Below are positions 45,084 through 53,818 of a stretch of 64,000 bases of DNA, in pieces (position 1 is the first letter of the stretch; every line of letters starts with the position of its first letter). The stretch is from Rhodanobacter sp. L36 (GTDB taxonomy: Bacteria > Pseudomonadota > Gammaproteobacteria > Xanthomonadales > Rhodanobacteraceae), in NCBI RefSeq assembly GCF_009765755.1, contig NZ_LMUV01000002.1:910578-974577 (forward strand), in the 5' to 3' direction. Below the pieces are notes generated by a model. That model saw nothing but the letters and a program-made list of their open reading frames with translations, searched no databases and was not told the DNA's origin. Both the position numbers and the translations under genes were made by a program.

Positions 45084-46862
45084 TTACCAGCCCAGAACGG
45101 TGTTGCCGTTGTCCGGCGATCCATCCGGATGGCTGAACCACTGCAGGCGGTTCGTGCGATCCGGGCAACCCTGGCCGGTGCCGTAGCTGGTCACCGCGCC
45201 GCTGGCTGATGCGACATCGGTGCGATAGCAGCTGCCGAGCGAATCGCGGAATGTATAGGTCTGCGCGCTCTGCTGGCCGTTGTGGCCGGTGATCGTGCTG
45301 CCTGTGGCATCGAGTAGAAGTGTGTCGGCACTGTCCACGGTGTTGCCCACATCGGACGAATACAGTGTCAAGCCGAGCAGCTTGCGCGCGCGATGTTGCT
45401 GCAGACCCTGATGTGCGGTCGTGGCGAGGCTGATGCTGCCATCCGGCTGCACCTGCTCATTGACGTCGACGTGCAGCGGATAGCTCACGTTCTGGTCGTA
45501 CTCGCCGGTCAGCAGAAAGCCGAGCTTGCTGCGGCTCACGCTGGTGGCCGTGGTCAGCTGGTCGCTGATCTGGCGGAACGTGCTGTCGTTGATGGTGAAG
45601 CCCTGCGTATCCGCAAAGCCGACCGTCTGTTCCACCGAACTGGTCACGCGCCCGTGCGAGGTGTCGGCATAACCTTCGATCACGAAATGCCGGCTCAGGT
45701 TGGTGTTGATGTTGCCGGTCACGTTGCCGCTGCTGTCGGTGACCAGCGTGTCGCCGATGGTCGGTGTCGGCGGCTGGCCGACCAGCGTGTTCTTCGTCAC
45801 TGCGCCGTTGATCTGCTTGGCGTGCGCATCGAGATACACCAACAGACTCGCCGTGGCGCTGAAGTAATTGTTTGCGCCAGCCACATTGACCGCGACCGTA
45901 TGCGTCGCGCCATTGCTGAGCACGCCGACGAACGGCGTCAGGTCCACGCGATACGGCATGAAGTTGAGCGTCTGCACGCCGGTCGTCGGTCGCCAGAGAT
46001 AAGGATCAATGCCGCCGGTGTAAATCCACGGATAAACCGGCACCACGCCGGCCGGCTGGCCATCGATGCTCACCTCGGCTTCGCGGAAATTGCCGCCGCC
46101 GCATTCTTCCACTTCATCGGCGTATTGATCCGGCACGCAGGTGTACCAGAACTCGTCGCCACCTTGGCTCTGCGCGAACACGTCGAGATAGGCGCGTTCC
46201 ACATTGCGCGGCAGGCTGAAGGTTTTCGAGAGGCTGTCGGTCGCCGTATTCAACGCCACCGTCGAACCGACCGGGTCGCTGCCCAGCGGATACACCGCAT
46301 CGGGAACCCGCGCCGCCGGCGCGAGGATCGACGTCGGATAGAACAGCAGCTTGGCGCTGCCGTGGATCACGCCGGTATACGTGCCATCGACGATGTTGCC
46401 GATGATTGCCTGCCCGTTGCCGGACTGTCGCAGCAAGGCGCTGTAATCGGTGAGGTCGCGCTCGACGTGCCAGCTGGGCGCGACGGCGGAAGAGGGCTCC
46501 TCGGTCGTGCCGAAATAGAGATTGACGCCGCCCAGCCAGAGGTTGGCTGTGCGATCGAACTGCCGTCCCGCAGTCACCGAGAAATCCGCTTCCAGCACCA
46601 CCTTGGACCAACTGCCCTTGCACGATGCCGGCGGCGTGTAGCTGTACGGGCGGCTGTTGAAATCGGTGAATGTGACGTCGGTAAACAGTTGCACCACGCA
46701 AGGTTTGCCCAGCGGCCGCGGCACGGTGGGATCGGCGGTGGTGACATTGGTCGAACCTACCGGCGTACCGGCGGCGACCGGTCCCGCACCCAGCGCAAGC
46801 GCTGCAAGCACGAGGGCCCATGGAGTGACACGAAAACGGCAGAGCACTCTACTGATTGGCAT
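45084..46862 (-). CDS. Secreted PNGase A-type peptide-N-glycanase (PF12222)
   Basis: A 592-residue secreted protein with a signal peptide (VTPWALVLAALALGAGPVAA/GT). It matches acidic peptide-N4-(N-acetyl-glucosaminyl)asparagine amidase A: WSKVVLEADFSVTAGRQFDR, LWLGGVNLYFGTTEEP, DEFWYTC, FREAEVSIDGQPAGVVPVYPW and IYTGGIDPYLWRPT. These enzymes remove N-glycans from glycoproteins, including core alpha-1,3-fucosylated plant glycans; acid-active bacterial forms are known from Rudaea and Terriglobus. At least six cysteines suggest disulphides in the periplasm or outside the cell. ATG 46862 was chosen for the signal peptide. It implies scavenging of plant or fungal glycoproteins. Confidence 0.87.
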   Translation of the reverse strand: MPISRVLCRFRVTPWALVLAALALGAGPVAAGTPVGSTNVTTADPTVPRPLGKPCVVQLFTDVTFTDFNSRPYSYTPPASCKGSWSKVVLEADFSVTAGRQFDRTANLWLGGVNLYFGTTEEPSSAVAPSWHVERDLTDYSALLRQSGNGQAIIGNIVDGTYTGVIHGSAKLLFYPTSILAPAARVPDAVYPLGSDPVGSTVALNTATDSLSKTFSLPRNVERAYLDVFAQSQGGDEFWYTCVPDQYADEVEECGGGNFREAEVSIDGQPAGVVPVYPWIYTGGIDPYLWRPTTGVQTLNFMPYRVDLTPFVGVLSNGATHTVAVNVAGANNYFSATASLLVYLDAHAKQINGAVTKNTLVGQPPTPTIGDTLVTDSSGNVTGNINTNLSRHFVIEGYADTSHGRVTSSVEQTVGFADTQGFTINDSTFRQISDQLTTATSVSRSKLGFLLTGEYDQNVSYPLHVDVNEQVQPDGSISLATTAHQGLQQHRARKLLGLTLYSSDVGNTVDSADTLLLDATGSTITGHNGQQSAQTYTFRDSLGSCYRTDVASASGAVTSYGTGQGCPDRTNRLQWFSHPDGSPDNGNTVLGW

Positions 46863-47018
46863 GATGGCAAATCCTGGCGTGATGTGGACCCTGTTCGCGC
46901 ACGCTAGCACGCATGACACCAGCGGTCATCACCCGGATGGACTTCCATACGGCCATTCGCATTTATTGCGTACGGCGTCGCGAACGACGGCTCTCGGGCC
47001 ATCGACAACACGCTTTCT

Positions 47019-47570
47019 TCACATGGTCGACGCACGCTGGGCGGCCGTTTCCTGAATACGTTCGGCCTCCGCCTCGTGCTGCTTCGTCACGATAGTGCGT
47101 GCCGCGGAAAGCTTGCCGCCCAACAACGCGAGCGTGAAGTTGTTGCTGTCGAATTCGCGCAGCAAATCGAGCTCGCGCCGCGCTTCTTCCAGATCCTTCC
47201 GGTTGATGGTGCCTTCGATCTCCACTACGGCCCGCGGAAATGATTCGCGCAACGCGTCCTGCGCCGTCCTGTTGGACGGATCCAGCTGCAGCACGCTCAG
47301 GTAAAACTCGTACGCGTTGCTGCCGGCCGGCGCCACCAGGCGACCATCGTGCATGGCGTCGCGCGCCAGGCCGAGCAGGATGCCGGTGCCGCTCTGCGCG
47401 TCGTCGATGGGGTTCGCGCCGGATGTCGTCGGTGCGGGCACGTCGATGTTCGATGCATGAGCCACGGCATGGCCATACCAGAGGATGCCCGATGCCATCA
47501 CGGCGAGCACCAGCATCGAGGCGATCACCAGCCCGTACCGGCGCGATACGGTAAAAAGAAAACGTGTCAT
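47019..47570 (-). CDS. Single-pass membrane protein resembling the periplasmic linker domain of xanthomonad TonB-like proteins
   Basis: A 183-residue protein: short basic N-terminus, one membrane helix (about 13-33, YGLVIASMLVLAVMASGILW), a Ser/Pro-rich linker, then a helical repeat-like domain (about 55-150) with YEFYLSVLQLDPSNRTAQDA and LDLLREFDSNNFTLALLG. This pattern recalls the TPR-like region that precedes the TonB C-terminal domain in some Lysobacterales proteins. No TonB CTD (YP motif) is present here or in the adjoining frames. Function not recognised. It lies 156 bases upstream of the PNGase gene on the same strand and could be cotranscribed with it. Confidence 0.6.
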   Translation of the reverse strand: MTRFLFTVSRRYGLVIASMLVLAVMASGILWYGHAVAHASNIDVPAPTTSGANPIDDAQSGTGILLGLARDAMHDGRLVAPAGSNAYEFYLSVLQLDPSNRTAQDALRESFPRAVVEIEGTINRKDLEEARRELDLLREFDSNNFTLALLGGKLSAARTIVTKQHEAEAERIQETAAQRASTM

Positions 47571-48087
47571 GGCACCTGCTGCGCGAGCGACATCCGCGCA
47601 CCAAAGCGCCCACGATCGGGGCGCCTCCGGCGGAAGCCGGCAAGATAGCCATTGCGTGTTTCAGTCGTATGGCGATGGCTTCGAAGCGTTACCGTCGCAA
47701 CTTCCAGTGGTGTCAGCCATTTCAGTGCATGCGTGCCATTGTCGCTGCACATCGCCGGTTCTGCGCGCAGGTTGCTGCACACCGAGGGTCGTTCGGGTTG
47801 GCCGAAGATTGCGCGGCAGTTGTCGGCGGTGAGTTGCGCGCAGCGCACGCCGGCGGGTTTGCTCTCGCGTAGCTATTTAAACCCCGAAAAATGGAGGGTG
47901 GAAAGCGAGCCCGCCTTGTTTGTGCGTGTTCTTCGATTCGCCAGCGTGTTTGATGTCTTCAGAAGGAAAGAGCGGATTCATAGGGCGCTAGAACCTGTCG
48001 TACCACTGCTGGGTTAAGGTACTAATGCTTCGAGAAAATCCTGCTTATCCAGGCAGATCAAGGTTCTCGACCTGAACATTTTTATGG
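47571..48087. other. Intergenic region, no supported gene
   Basis: About 517 bases between the divergent membrane-protein and LysR genes. Short open frames exist on both strands (for example 47567-47848 minus) but are Arg/Cys-rich, lack ribosome-binding sites and look like GC-driven shadows. The part after 47900 is lower in GC than neighbouring coding DNA and probably holds the LysR promoter. No tRNA or clear terminator was seen. Confidence 0.5.
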
Positions 48088-49011
48088 GTGAACACATTGG
48101 ACCGACTGGATGCTATGGCCATGCTGGTGTCTTCCGTCGAGACGGGGAGTCTGTCGGCCGCCGCGAGACGAATGCGAATTCCGGTCGCTACGCTCACGCG
48201 AAACATCAATGATCTCGAAACGCTTGTTGGTACCAAGCTCCTCGTCCGGACCACTCGAAAGCTCACGCCGACAGAGGCTGGCGTTGACTATATTGCTGCC
48301 GCAAAACAAATACTCGAGCAGGTCGATGAGCAGGAGCGGCGCGCTGCTGGCGAATTTCAGACGCCACGAGGCGAACTCGTTGTTACCACTCCCGTGCAAG
48401 CTGCGCGACTGCGAGTGCTGAAGGTCATCGATCAGTTTCTGACGGCATATCCGGAGATACGCATTCGACTTGTGCAGTCGGACCGGAACGTCGATCTGAT
48501 CGATGCGCATGCGGACGTCGCGATCCGCATTGGACGCTTGCGCGATAGCAGTCTGGTCGCTGCGCGTGTGGGAACCTTACGAGTCGTGGTCGTTGCCAGC
48601 CCCGGTCTTCTCGAGAAGTTTGGAACACCGGAAACGCCGCATGACCTTCAAAATTATCCATGCGTCGTGTTCGACAGTCCCTATCTTTCGCCCTGGCGTT
48701 TTCGGAATCCCGGCATGGAAGAAACTTTCACGATTGCGGAAATTCCGCGCTTGCTTGTGTCATCGCCGGATGCGGCAGTGGATGCTGCCATTGATGGCGT
48801 GGGAGCGACACTACTTCTCGAACACGATGTACAGGCCGCCGTGAATTCGGGAAAGTTACGGTACATCTTGCAGTCATACGAAGTTGAGCCAATACCTGTC
48901 CATCTGGTTTATCTCTCGCGGAACCTCATGCCCGCCAAGCTCCGTCATTTCATCGACTTCGCATTGCCGAGACTTCGCGAAGAACTCGCCAGCTTCGGAC
49001 GCATTCCTTAG
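48088..49011 (+). CDS. LysR-family transcriptional regulator
   Basis: A 307-residue regulator with an N-terminal LTTR winged helix-turn-helix (VSSVETGSLSAAARRMRIPV, NINDLETLVGTKLLVRTTRK) and a type-2 periplasmic-binding-protein sensor (PRGELVVTTPVQAARLRVLK, DVAIRIGRLRDSSLVAARVG). It belongs to the DmlR/CrgA-like group. The start may be GTG 48088 or TTG 48097 (giving MDRLDAM...). It converges on the SDR gene rather than being divergent from it, so the target is uncertain. Base composition is slightly less GC-rich than the neighbours. Confidence 0.92.
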   Translation: MNTLDRLDAMAMLVSSVETGSLSAAARRMRIPVATLTRNINDLETLVGTKLLVRTTRKLTPTEAGVDYIAAAKQILEQVDEQERRAAGEFQTPRGELVVTTPVQAARLRVLKVIDQFLTAYPEIRIRLVQSDRNVDLIDAHADVAIRIGRLRDSSLVAARVGTLRVVVVASPGLLEKFGTPETPHDLQNYPCVVFDSPYLSPWRFRNPGMEETFTIAEIPRLLVSSPDAAVDAAIDGVGATLLLEHDVQAAVNSGKLRYILQSYEVEPIPVHLVYLSRNLMPAKLRHFIDFALPRLREELASFGRIP

Positions 49012-49153
49012 ATTTAATCTCATTCGAGAGCCGCATGTCCTTGCAATAGCAATGCAAGAACACTCGAATCTGCCTGCTGAAAATCAAGCAACTCGCCGTC
49101 CGTGATTGTACTCAAGAGGGCGAGTGCTCTGCGGATGATTGAACGTCATTCGC

Positions 49154-49900
49154 CTAGAACTGGGTCAGACCACCATCGACAACCAACTCGGTGCCCGTCG
49201 TGTATGACGAGTCATCGCTCGCCAGGAACAGCGCGGTCTTCGCAAGCTCGGACGCTTCACCAAAACGTTTCAAACCGATCTTCGCCGTGATCCCGGCGGC
49301 GACTTCCTGAAGTGCGACATCAGGCAAGCCGATCTTGCTGTAGAAAAGCGTTGCGATGGCGCCCGGACTGATGGCGTTTACGCGAATGCCGCGAGAGGCC
49401 AGTTCCGCGCCCAAGGTGCGAACAAGAGAACGCGTCGCGGCCTTGGTCGCCGCCAGGATCGAAAGGCCCGGGTATCCGATCGTATTCAGGAACGATGTCG
49501 TGACGATGATGCTGCCGCCGTCGGTGATGTGCGGAGCCGTCTTCTGGATCGTGAAAAACGTACCGGTGAAGTTCAACGCCAGGTTTTCGGCAACGTATTC
49601 TTCCGTCACCGCTTCCAGAGGCGCGACCGTGGTCGCACCGGCATTGGCGAACACGATGTCGATGTGACCGAACTTCGCCTTGGTTTCTTCGACCGCACGT
49701 GCGATGTCCGACACCTGGCGGATATCGGCATGGACGAGCAAAGCCTTGCCATTGAGTGCTTTGCCGGCCGCGGCCAGACGCTCTTCATCCGATCCCACGA
49801 TCACCACGCTGGCGCCTTCGGCCTGAAAAAGTTTCGCGGTCTCCAGACCGATGCCTGATGTGCCGCCAGTGATGAAAGCGACCTTGTTCTTGAGCTTCAT
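49154..49900 (-). CDS. Short-chain dehydrogenase/reductase with the catalytic Tyr replaced by Leu
   Basis: A 248-residue Rossmann-fold SDR. The cofactor loop T11-GGTSGIG-18 and NAG (86-88) are intact, the catalytic Ser is S136 in TTSFLN and the Lys is K153. However, the Tyr of YxxxK is replaced by L149 (codon CTG) in SILAATKAA. Classical SDRs oxidise or reduce alcohols/ketones with NAD(P); without Tyr, ordinary catalysis is doubtful. The SDR C-terminal DDSSYTTGTELVVDGG is normal. ATG 49900 has AGAGG upstream; the frame is open to 50038 without homology. It converges with the LysR gene. Confidence 0.9.
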   Translation of the reverse strand: MKLKNKVAFITGGTSGIGLETAKLFQAEGASVVIVGSDEERLAAAGKALNGKALLVHADIRQVSDIARAVEETKAKFGHIDIVFANAGATTVAPLEAVTEEYVAENLALNFTGTFFTIQKTAPHITDGGSIIVTTSFLNTIGYPGLSILAATKAATRSLVRTLGAELASRGIRVNAISPGAIATLFYSKIGLPDVALQEVAAGITAKIGLKRFGEASELAKTALFLASDDSSYTTGTELVVDGGLTQF

Positions 49901-50073
49901 GTTGTTCAATCCTCTAGGGGTTTGGGCTTGTTGCGGCATGTCGGTCGATGGTTTTCCATCGATCGCCTTGCCTGAGGGCAACATTGCATCCAGCCATTGA
50001 GGAGCGGAATTATTCGAATCCGGGAAACACATGCTCATGAAGTGGCGAAGTGGTTTCGAGGCCTGGCTTCAAT

Positions 50074-50904
50074 TCAGGCATCCGGTCCGCGCAGCATGCG
50101 ATAGACCGGATCGGTGTCCGGCCGCTTGTCGTGCCACAACTCGAACGCATCGGCAGCGGTTTCCACCAGCATGCCGAGTCCGTCAAAGGCGTAGCGCGCG
50201 CCGGCTGTTTTTGCCCACGCAAGAAAACTTTGCGCGGCGTTGCCGTAGGACAGGTCGTAGCAAAGTGCGCGCGAACCGACCAGCGAAAAAGGCAGTTGCA
50301 GCGATGCACCGAGTACGCCAGCCGACGTCGCGTTGACGATCAGGTCATAGCTGCCGATGTCGTCGAGGTCGGCCCAGTAACGTGTATGCGCGCGCCCCGG
50401 CTCGCCGATGGCGTCGGCCAGCACGTCGGCTGCTTGCGGCGAACGGTTGACGATGGTGAGCGTGTCCACGCCGGCGTCCAGCAGTCGCCATGCCACGCCT
50501 TGCCCTGCGCCACCGGCGCCGAGCAGCAGCGTGTTGTGTCCGCGCAAATCGACGCCATGCCGTTCGGTCATGTCGCGCACCATGCCGGCGCCATCGGTGT
50601 TGTGTGCGGCGAGGCGGCCATCAGGCAAGCGCGTCAACACGTTCGCGGTGCCCGAGCGATGGGCCGCGTCGCTGCGCTCATCGGCGAGCGCGAACGCGGC
50701 CGCCTTGTGCGGCAAGGTCACGTTGGCGCCATGGCCGCCGTCGTCGAAGAAACGCCTCACGGCCGTATCGAAATCTTCCGGCGCGGCGTCGATCGTGCGG
50801 TAAGTCAGCTCGATGCCGAACTGCTGCGCGAACGCCTGATGGATGCGCGGCGAAAGGCTGTGGCTGATGGGATGGCCAAACACGGCGAACGACGTGGAAG
50901 ACAT
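50074..50904 (-). CDS. aroE: Shikimate dehydrogenase
   Basis: A 276-residue NADP-dependent enzyme reducing 3-dehydroshikimate in aromatic amino-acid synthesis. It begins FAVFGHPISHSLSPRIHQAF (shikimate-binding Ser pair), has the catalytic Lys in NVTLPHK, Asp in AHNTDGAGMV, and the nucleotide loop LLGAGGAGQGVAW with NRSPQAA specifying NADP. The length fits AroE. It stands alone on the minus strand; the next gene upstream is divergent. Confidence 0.96.
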   Translation of the reverse strand: MSSTSFAVFGHPISHSLSPRIHQAFAQQFGIELTYRTIDAAPEDFDTAVRRFFDDGGHGANVTLPHKAAAFALADERSDAAHRSGTANVLTRLPDGRLAAHNTDGAGMVRDMTERHGVDLRGHNTLLLGAGGAGQGVAWRLLDAGVDTLTIVNRSPQAADVLADAIGEPGRAHTRYWADLDDIGSYDLIVNATSAGVLGASLQLPFSLVGSRALCYDLSYGNAAQSFLAWAKTAGARYAFDGLGMLVETAADAFELWHDKRPDTDPVYRMLRGPDA

Positions 50905-51053
50905 TCAGTGATTCCGCAAAGCGTGAGTCCGCGCGAGCGGATGGCCTTCCATTCTACAAGGCGTGCACACCGCCGATCTTCATCCGCCGCGGTCGCAGCT
51001 TTTGAGATGGACGCATCGCACGCTGCAGCCGTCGCCCTCCCACGGATACGCCC

Positions 51054-51308
51054 ATGTGCCAGCCAACTTCCCGCGTTTCTCATCAGAACCTGCTCGTGGC
51101 CGGCTTGCTCTGGCTGGCTGGCGGCATCGTGCTGATGCTCTCCACGCTGGTGCCGATGCACAGCCGCCTGCTCGGCTGGTCGCCTGCGTTCTGGCTGATC
51201 GGTGCGCCGTTGATCGTGCTGCTGGTGCTGGAACCAAGCCTGCCTCGCCAGTTGCTGGCACTGCGGCGGCAACGTTACAGCGCGTCGCGCAGCGTGGTCT
51301 GGCACTGA
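51054..51308 (+). CDS. Small two-helix membrane protein, unknown
   Basis: An 84-residue protein with two hydrophobic segments (about 13-35, LLVAGLLWLAGGIVLMLSTL; and 41-60, WSPAFWLIGAPLIVLLVL) and a basic tail (LRRQRYSASRSVVWH). No recognised domain or signal. The stop is six bases from the stop of the convergent RimK-like gene. A short, GC-rich frame of this size could be chance, but the two well-formed helices and basic inside-facing tail make a real protein likely. Confidence 0.55.
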   Translation: MCQPTSRVSHQNLLVAGLLWLAGGIVLMLSTLVPMHSRLLGWSPAFWLIGAPLIVLLVLEPSLPRQLLALRRQRYSASRSVVWH

Positions 51309-51314
51309 ACGACT

Positions 51315-52805
51315 TCAGCCAGTGATGCCCTGGCCTTGGCGCTTGCGTTCCATGCGGCGCAGGAATTCTTCCATGATCTGCAAGTACAGCGCGTCGCCGA
51401 GATGCGCGTCTTCCACGCCCGCGTCGATCGACGGATTGTCGTTGACCTCGATCACCACCGGCTTGTTGCCGACCTGTTTCAGGTCCACGCCGTAGAGTCC
51501 GTCGCCGATCGGCTGCGTGGCTTTCAGCGCCAGCTTGATCACTTCGGCCGGCGCGTCGTTCACCGCGATCGTTTCGAAGCCGCCGGACTTCGCGGTGCCT
51601 TTCGCGCCGTGGTTGTAGATCTGCCAGTGGCCGCGCGACATGTAGTACTTGCAGGCGTAGATCGGCTCGTGATTGAGCACGCCCACGCGCCAGTCGAAAT
51701 CGGTGTAGACGAATTCCTGCGCCAGCAGCAAGGCGCTGTGCTGGAACAAACCGCTGGCTGCCTGCTCGAGGGCCTGCTCGCTTTCCACCTTCACCACGCC
51801 ACGCGAAAACGAGCCATCGGGGATCTTGAGCACCAGCGGAAAGCCGAGCTTGTCGACCACGTCCTTCATGCCCTTGCTGTCGTCGCGATAGAGGATTTCG
51901 GTGCGTGGCACGGCCAGCTTGCGCGACACCATCAAGTCGTTGAGATAGATCTTGTTGGTGCAGCGAAGGATCGACGTGGGATCGTCGATCACCACCATGC
52001 CTTCCTTTTCCGCGCGATGCGCAAAACGGTAGGTGTGGTTGTCGCTGGCGGTGGTTTCGCGAATGAACAGGCCGTCGTATTCGGCCAGCCGCTGGTAATC
52101 GTTCTTGCCGATCGGATCGACTTCGATGCCGAGCTGCTTGCCGGCGGCGATGAACGCCTTCAATGCCTTCTTGTTCGATGGCGGCATCTGTTCGGCCGGA
52201 TCGACCAGCATCGCGATGTCGTAGCGATACAGCTTGCGCGCGCGCGGCTTGCGCCAGAGTTTCTTGGAGAAGCGGTCGAGCTCCTCGGCGAATGCGTCTT
52301 CCTGCGCATCGTCCAGCGTGTGCAGACCGACCGGCTTGATCGCACTCACCTGCCACACGCGATCGCGCTCGAACTCGATGCGCATCAACGGGCACGGAAA
52401 CGATTCGAACACCTGCCGCGAAAGATCCTGCAGCGCCGGGTAAGCGGTCTCGCCGAAGTAGACGAGGATGCCGAAGTCGGTCGTGTCGCGTCCGCCGGCG
52501 GGAAGAAAATTCGTCAGCTTGGTGTTGAGGTCTTCAATGTCCACGCCGTACAGCGAGCGGCGGCGCAGATCGTTCACCGTGCGCACCGATGGCATCACCT
52601 TGTGTCCACGCGCCTCGGCGAGCAGCGACACGTAATAGCCGGTACCGAGATATTTGTAGCTGCGACAAAGGTTCAGCACGTGCGTTCGTTCGTCGTCGCT
52701 GCCGACCGGTTCGCGCAGGTAGTCCATTGCGCTCATCACGTCCACGGACGGATAGTACGAACCCCAGTCGGAGGCTTTTTCGACAACGATGACCAGACGC
52801 GCCAT
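51315..52805 (-). CDS. RimK-like ATP-grasp ligase with RLAN N-terminal domain
   Basis: A 496-residue protein. The N-terminal third (ARLVIVVEKASDWGSYYPSV, LCRSYKYLGTGYYVSLLAEA) is the RLAN domain found before ATP-grasp in a RimK subgroup. The C-terminal part is ATP-grasp: FPLVLKIPDGSFSRGVVKV, LAQEFVYTDFDWRVGVL and VIEVNDNPSIDAG, with the Mg-binding Glu/Asn. Relatives add amino acids (often glutamate) to peptide or protein carboxyl ends; the substrate is unknown. The divergent GNAT gene at 53077 fits a known pairing of this ligase with a GNAT (often fused to a C39 peptidase). Confidence 0.9.
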   Translation of the reverse strand: MARLVIVVEKASDWGSYYPSVDVMSAMDYLREPVGSDDERTHVLNLCRSYKYLGTGYYVSLLAEARGHKVMPSVRTVNDLRRRSLYGVDIEDLNTKLTNFLPAGGRDTTDFGILVYFGETAYPALQDLSRQVFESFPCPLMRIEFERDRVWQVSAIKPVGLHTLDDAQEDAFAEELDRFSKKLWRKPRARKLYRYDIAMLVDPAEQMPPSNKKALKAFIAAGKQLGIEVDPIGKNDYQRLAEYDGLFIRETTASDNHTYRFAHRAEKEGMVVIDDPTSILRCTNKIYLNDLMVSRKLAVPRTEILYRDDSKGMKDVVDKLGFPLVLKIPDGSFSRGVVKVESEQALEQAASGLFQHSALLLAQEFVYTDFDWRVGVLNHEPIYACKYYMSRGHWQIYNHGAKGTAKSGGFETIAVNDAPAEVIKLALKATQPIGDGLYGVDLKQVGNKPVVIEVNDNPSIDAGVEDAHLGDALYLQIMEEFLRRMERKRQGQGITG

Positions 52806-53076
52806 GGCACCACTCGAGCAACGGAACTTGCGGGGGAAAGGGCTGCGCGAAAGGCGCACGAAAGCACAAGGCGCGCAGTTTGGCACAGGGTCGCTGATGC
52901 ACAAGGCACGGCGCTGAAGCCCGAATAAACATGCGGACCCAGGTCGCGTGCGCAGGGAATCTGCACGCCCGAAACACAGCACCTTGATCGCGTCCGCTGC
53001 TAGAGTCCGCGCTTGTCGTCGGGTACCCCGCCTCTTCCCCTTTCCCCGCCCGCCTCGATGGATACCGAAACCGAGC

Positions 53077-53550
53077 ATGCAGCCACTCCACACCACTGCC
53101 GCCGTGCGCGTGCGTCGCGCCGAAATCTCCGACCTTGATGACCTGGTGGCACTGGAGGACCGTACCTTCGACAGCGACCGAATGAGTCGTGATCAATATC
53201 GCCGGCATCTCGACAGCGATTCCGCACTGGTGCTCGTGGCCAGTGCCAACCACCGGAATTTCCTCGGCACGGCCGTGCTGTTTTTCCGCAAGGGCAGTGG
53301 CGTGGTGCGGCTGTATTCGATTGCCAGCCAGCCAGAGGCGCGTGGCAAGGGCGTCGGCACCGCGTTGATCGACGCATCGGAACTTGCCGGCCGGCAACGT
53401 CGCTGTCGTGCGTTGCGGCTTGAAGTCCGCACCGACAACGTCGTCGCCATCAAGCTCTACGAACACCTGGGCTATCGACGCATCGGCAGTTACGCGCACT
53501 ACTACCAGGATGGTGCCGATGCCTGGCGCTACGAAAAAGCGCTGGCCTGA
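53077..53550 (+). CDS. GNAT-family N-acetyltransferase
   Basis: A 157-residue acetyltransferase. The acetyl-CoA loop is seen in SQPEARGKGVGTALIDASE (Q/RxxGxG/A type), with LYSIAS before it and AIKLYEHLGYRRIGSYAHYY after it, a RimI-like C-terminus. It acts in the cytoplasm. In many proteobacteria the RLAN-RimK ligase neighbours a GNAT protein fused to a C39 peptidase; here only the GNAT half is encoded. ATG 53077 follows a region of no homology. It is divergent from the ligase gene with 271 bases between the starts. Confidence 0.88.
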   Translation: MQPLHTTAAVRVRRAEISDLDDLVALEDRTFDSDRMSRDQYRRHLDSDSALVLVASANHRNFLGTAVLFFRKGSGVVRLYSIASQPEARGKGVGTALIDASELAGRQRRCRALRLEVRTDNVVAIKLYEHLGYRRIGSYAHYYQDGADAWRYEKALA

Positions 53551-53575
53551 TTCCACAGATCACAGGACCACTTCG

Positions 53576-53818
53576 ATGCTGCAGATGCGACCAGGCTGCG
53601 AATGCTGCAGCAAGGATCTGACGCCGGATTCCACCGAAGCGATGATCTGCTCGTTCGAGTGCACCTTCTGCATCGACTGCATCACCGCCGTTCTTCTCGG
53701 CATCTGCCCGAACTGTCGCGGCGGTTTCAGCCCGCGACCCACGCGCGCAGCCGAGTTGCTGCAGAAATATCCGGCGATGACGGAGCGCACGTACAATCAA
53801 AAATGCAGGACGAACTAG
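53576..53818 (+). CDS. DUF1272 zinc-ribbon-like protein
   Basis: An 80-residue protein with CECC, a CSFECTFCIDC cluster and CPNCRGGFSPRPTR, the DUF1272 arrangement of CxxC pairs that probably binds zinc. No signal peptide. Family function unknown. It begins 25 bases after the GNAT gene on the same strand, so it is likely cotranscribed; its last 4 bases overlap the end of the convergent acyltransferase gene. Confidence 0.88.
   Translation: MLQMRPGCECCSKDLTPDSTEAMICSFECTFCIDCITAVLLGICPNCRGGFSPRPTRAAELLQKYPAMTERTYNQKCRTN

Noticed and set aside
47567-47848. Possible small gene in the 47.6-48.1 kb gap
   Set aside because: Arg/Cys-rich, no ribosome-binding site, several overlapping frames of equal quality on both strands.
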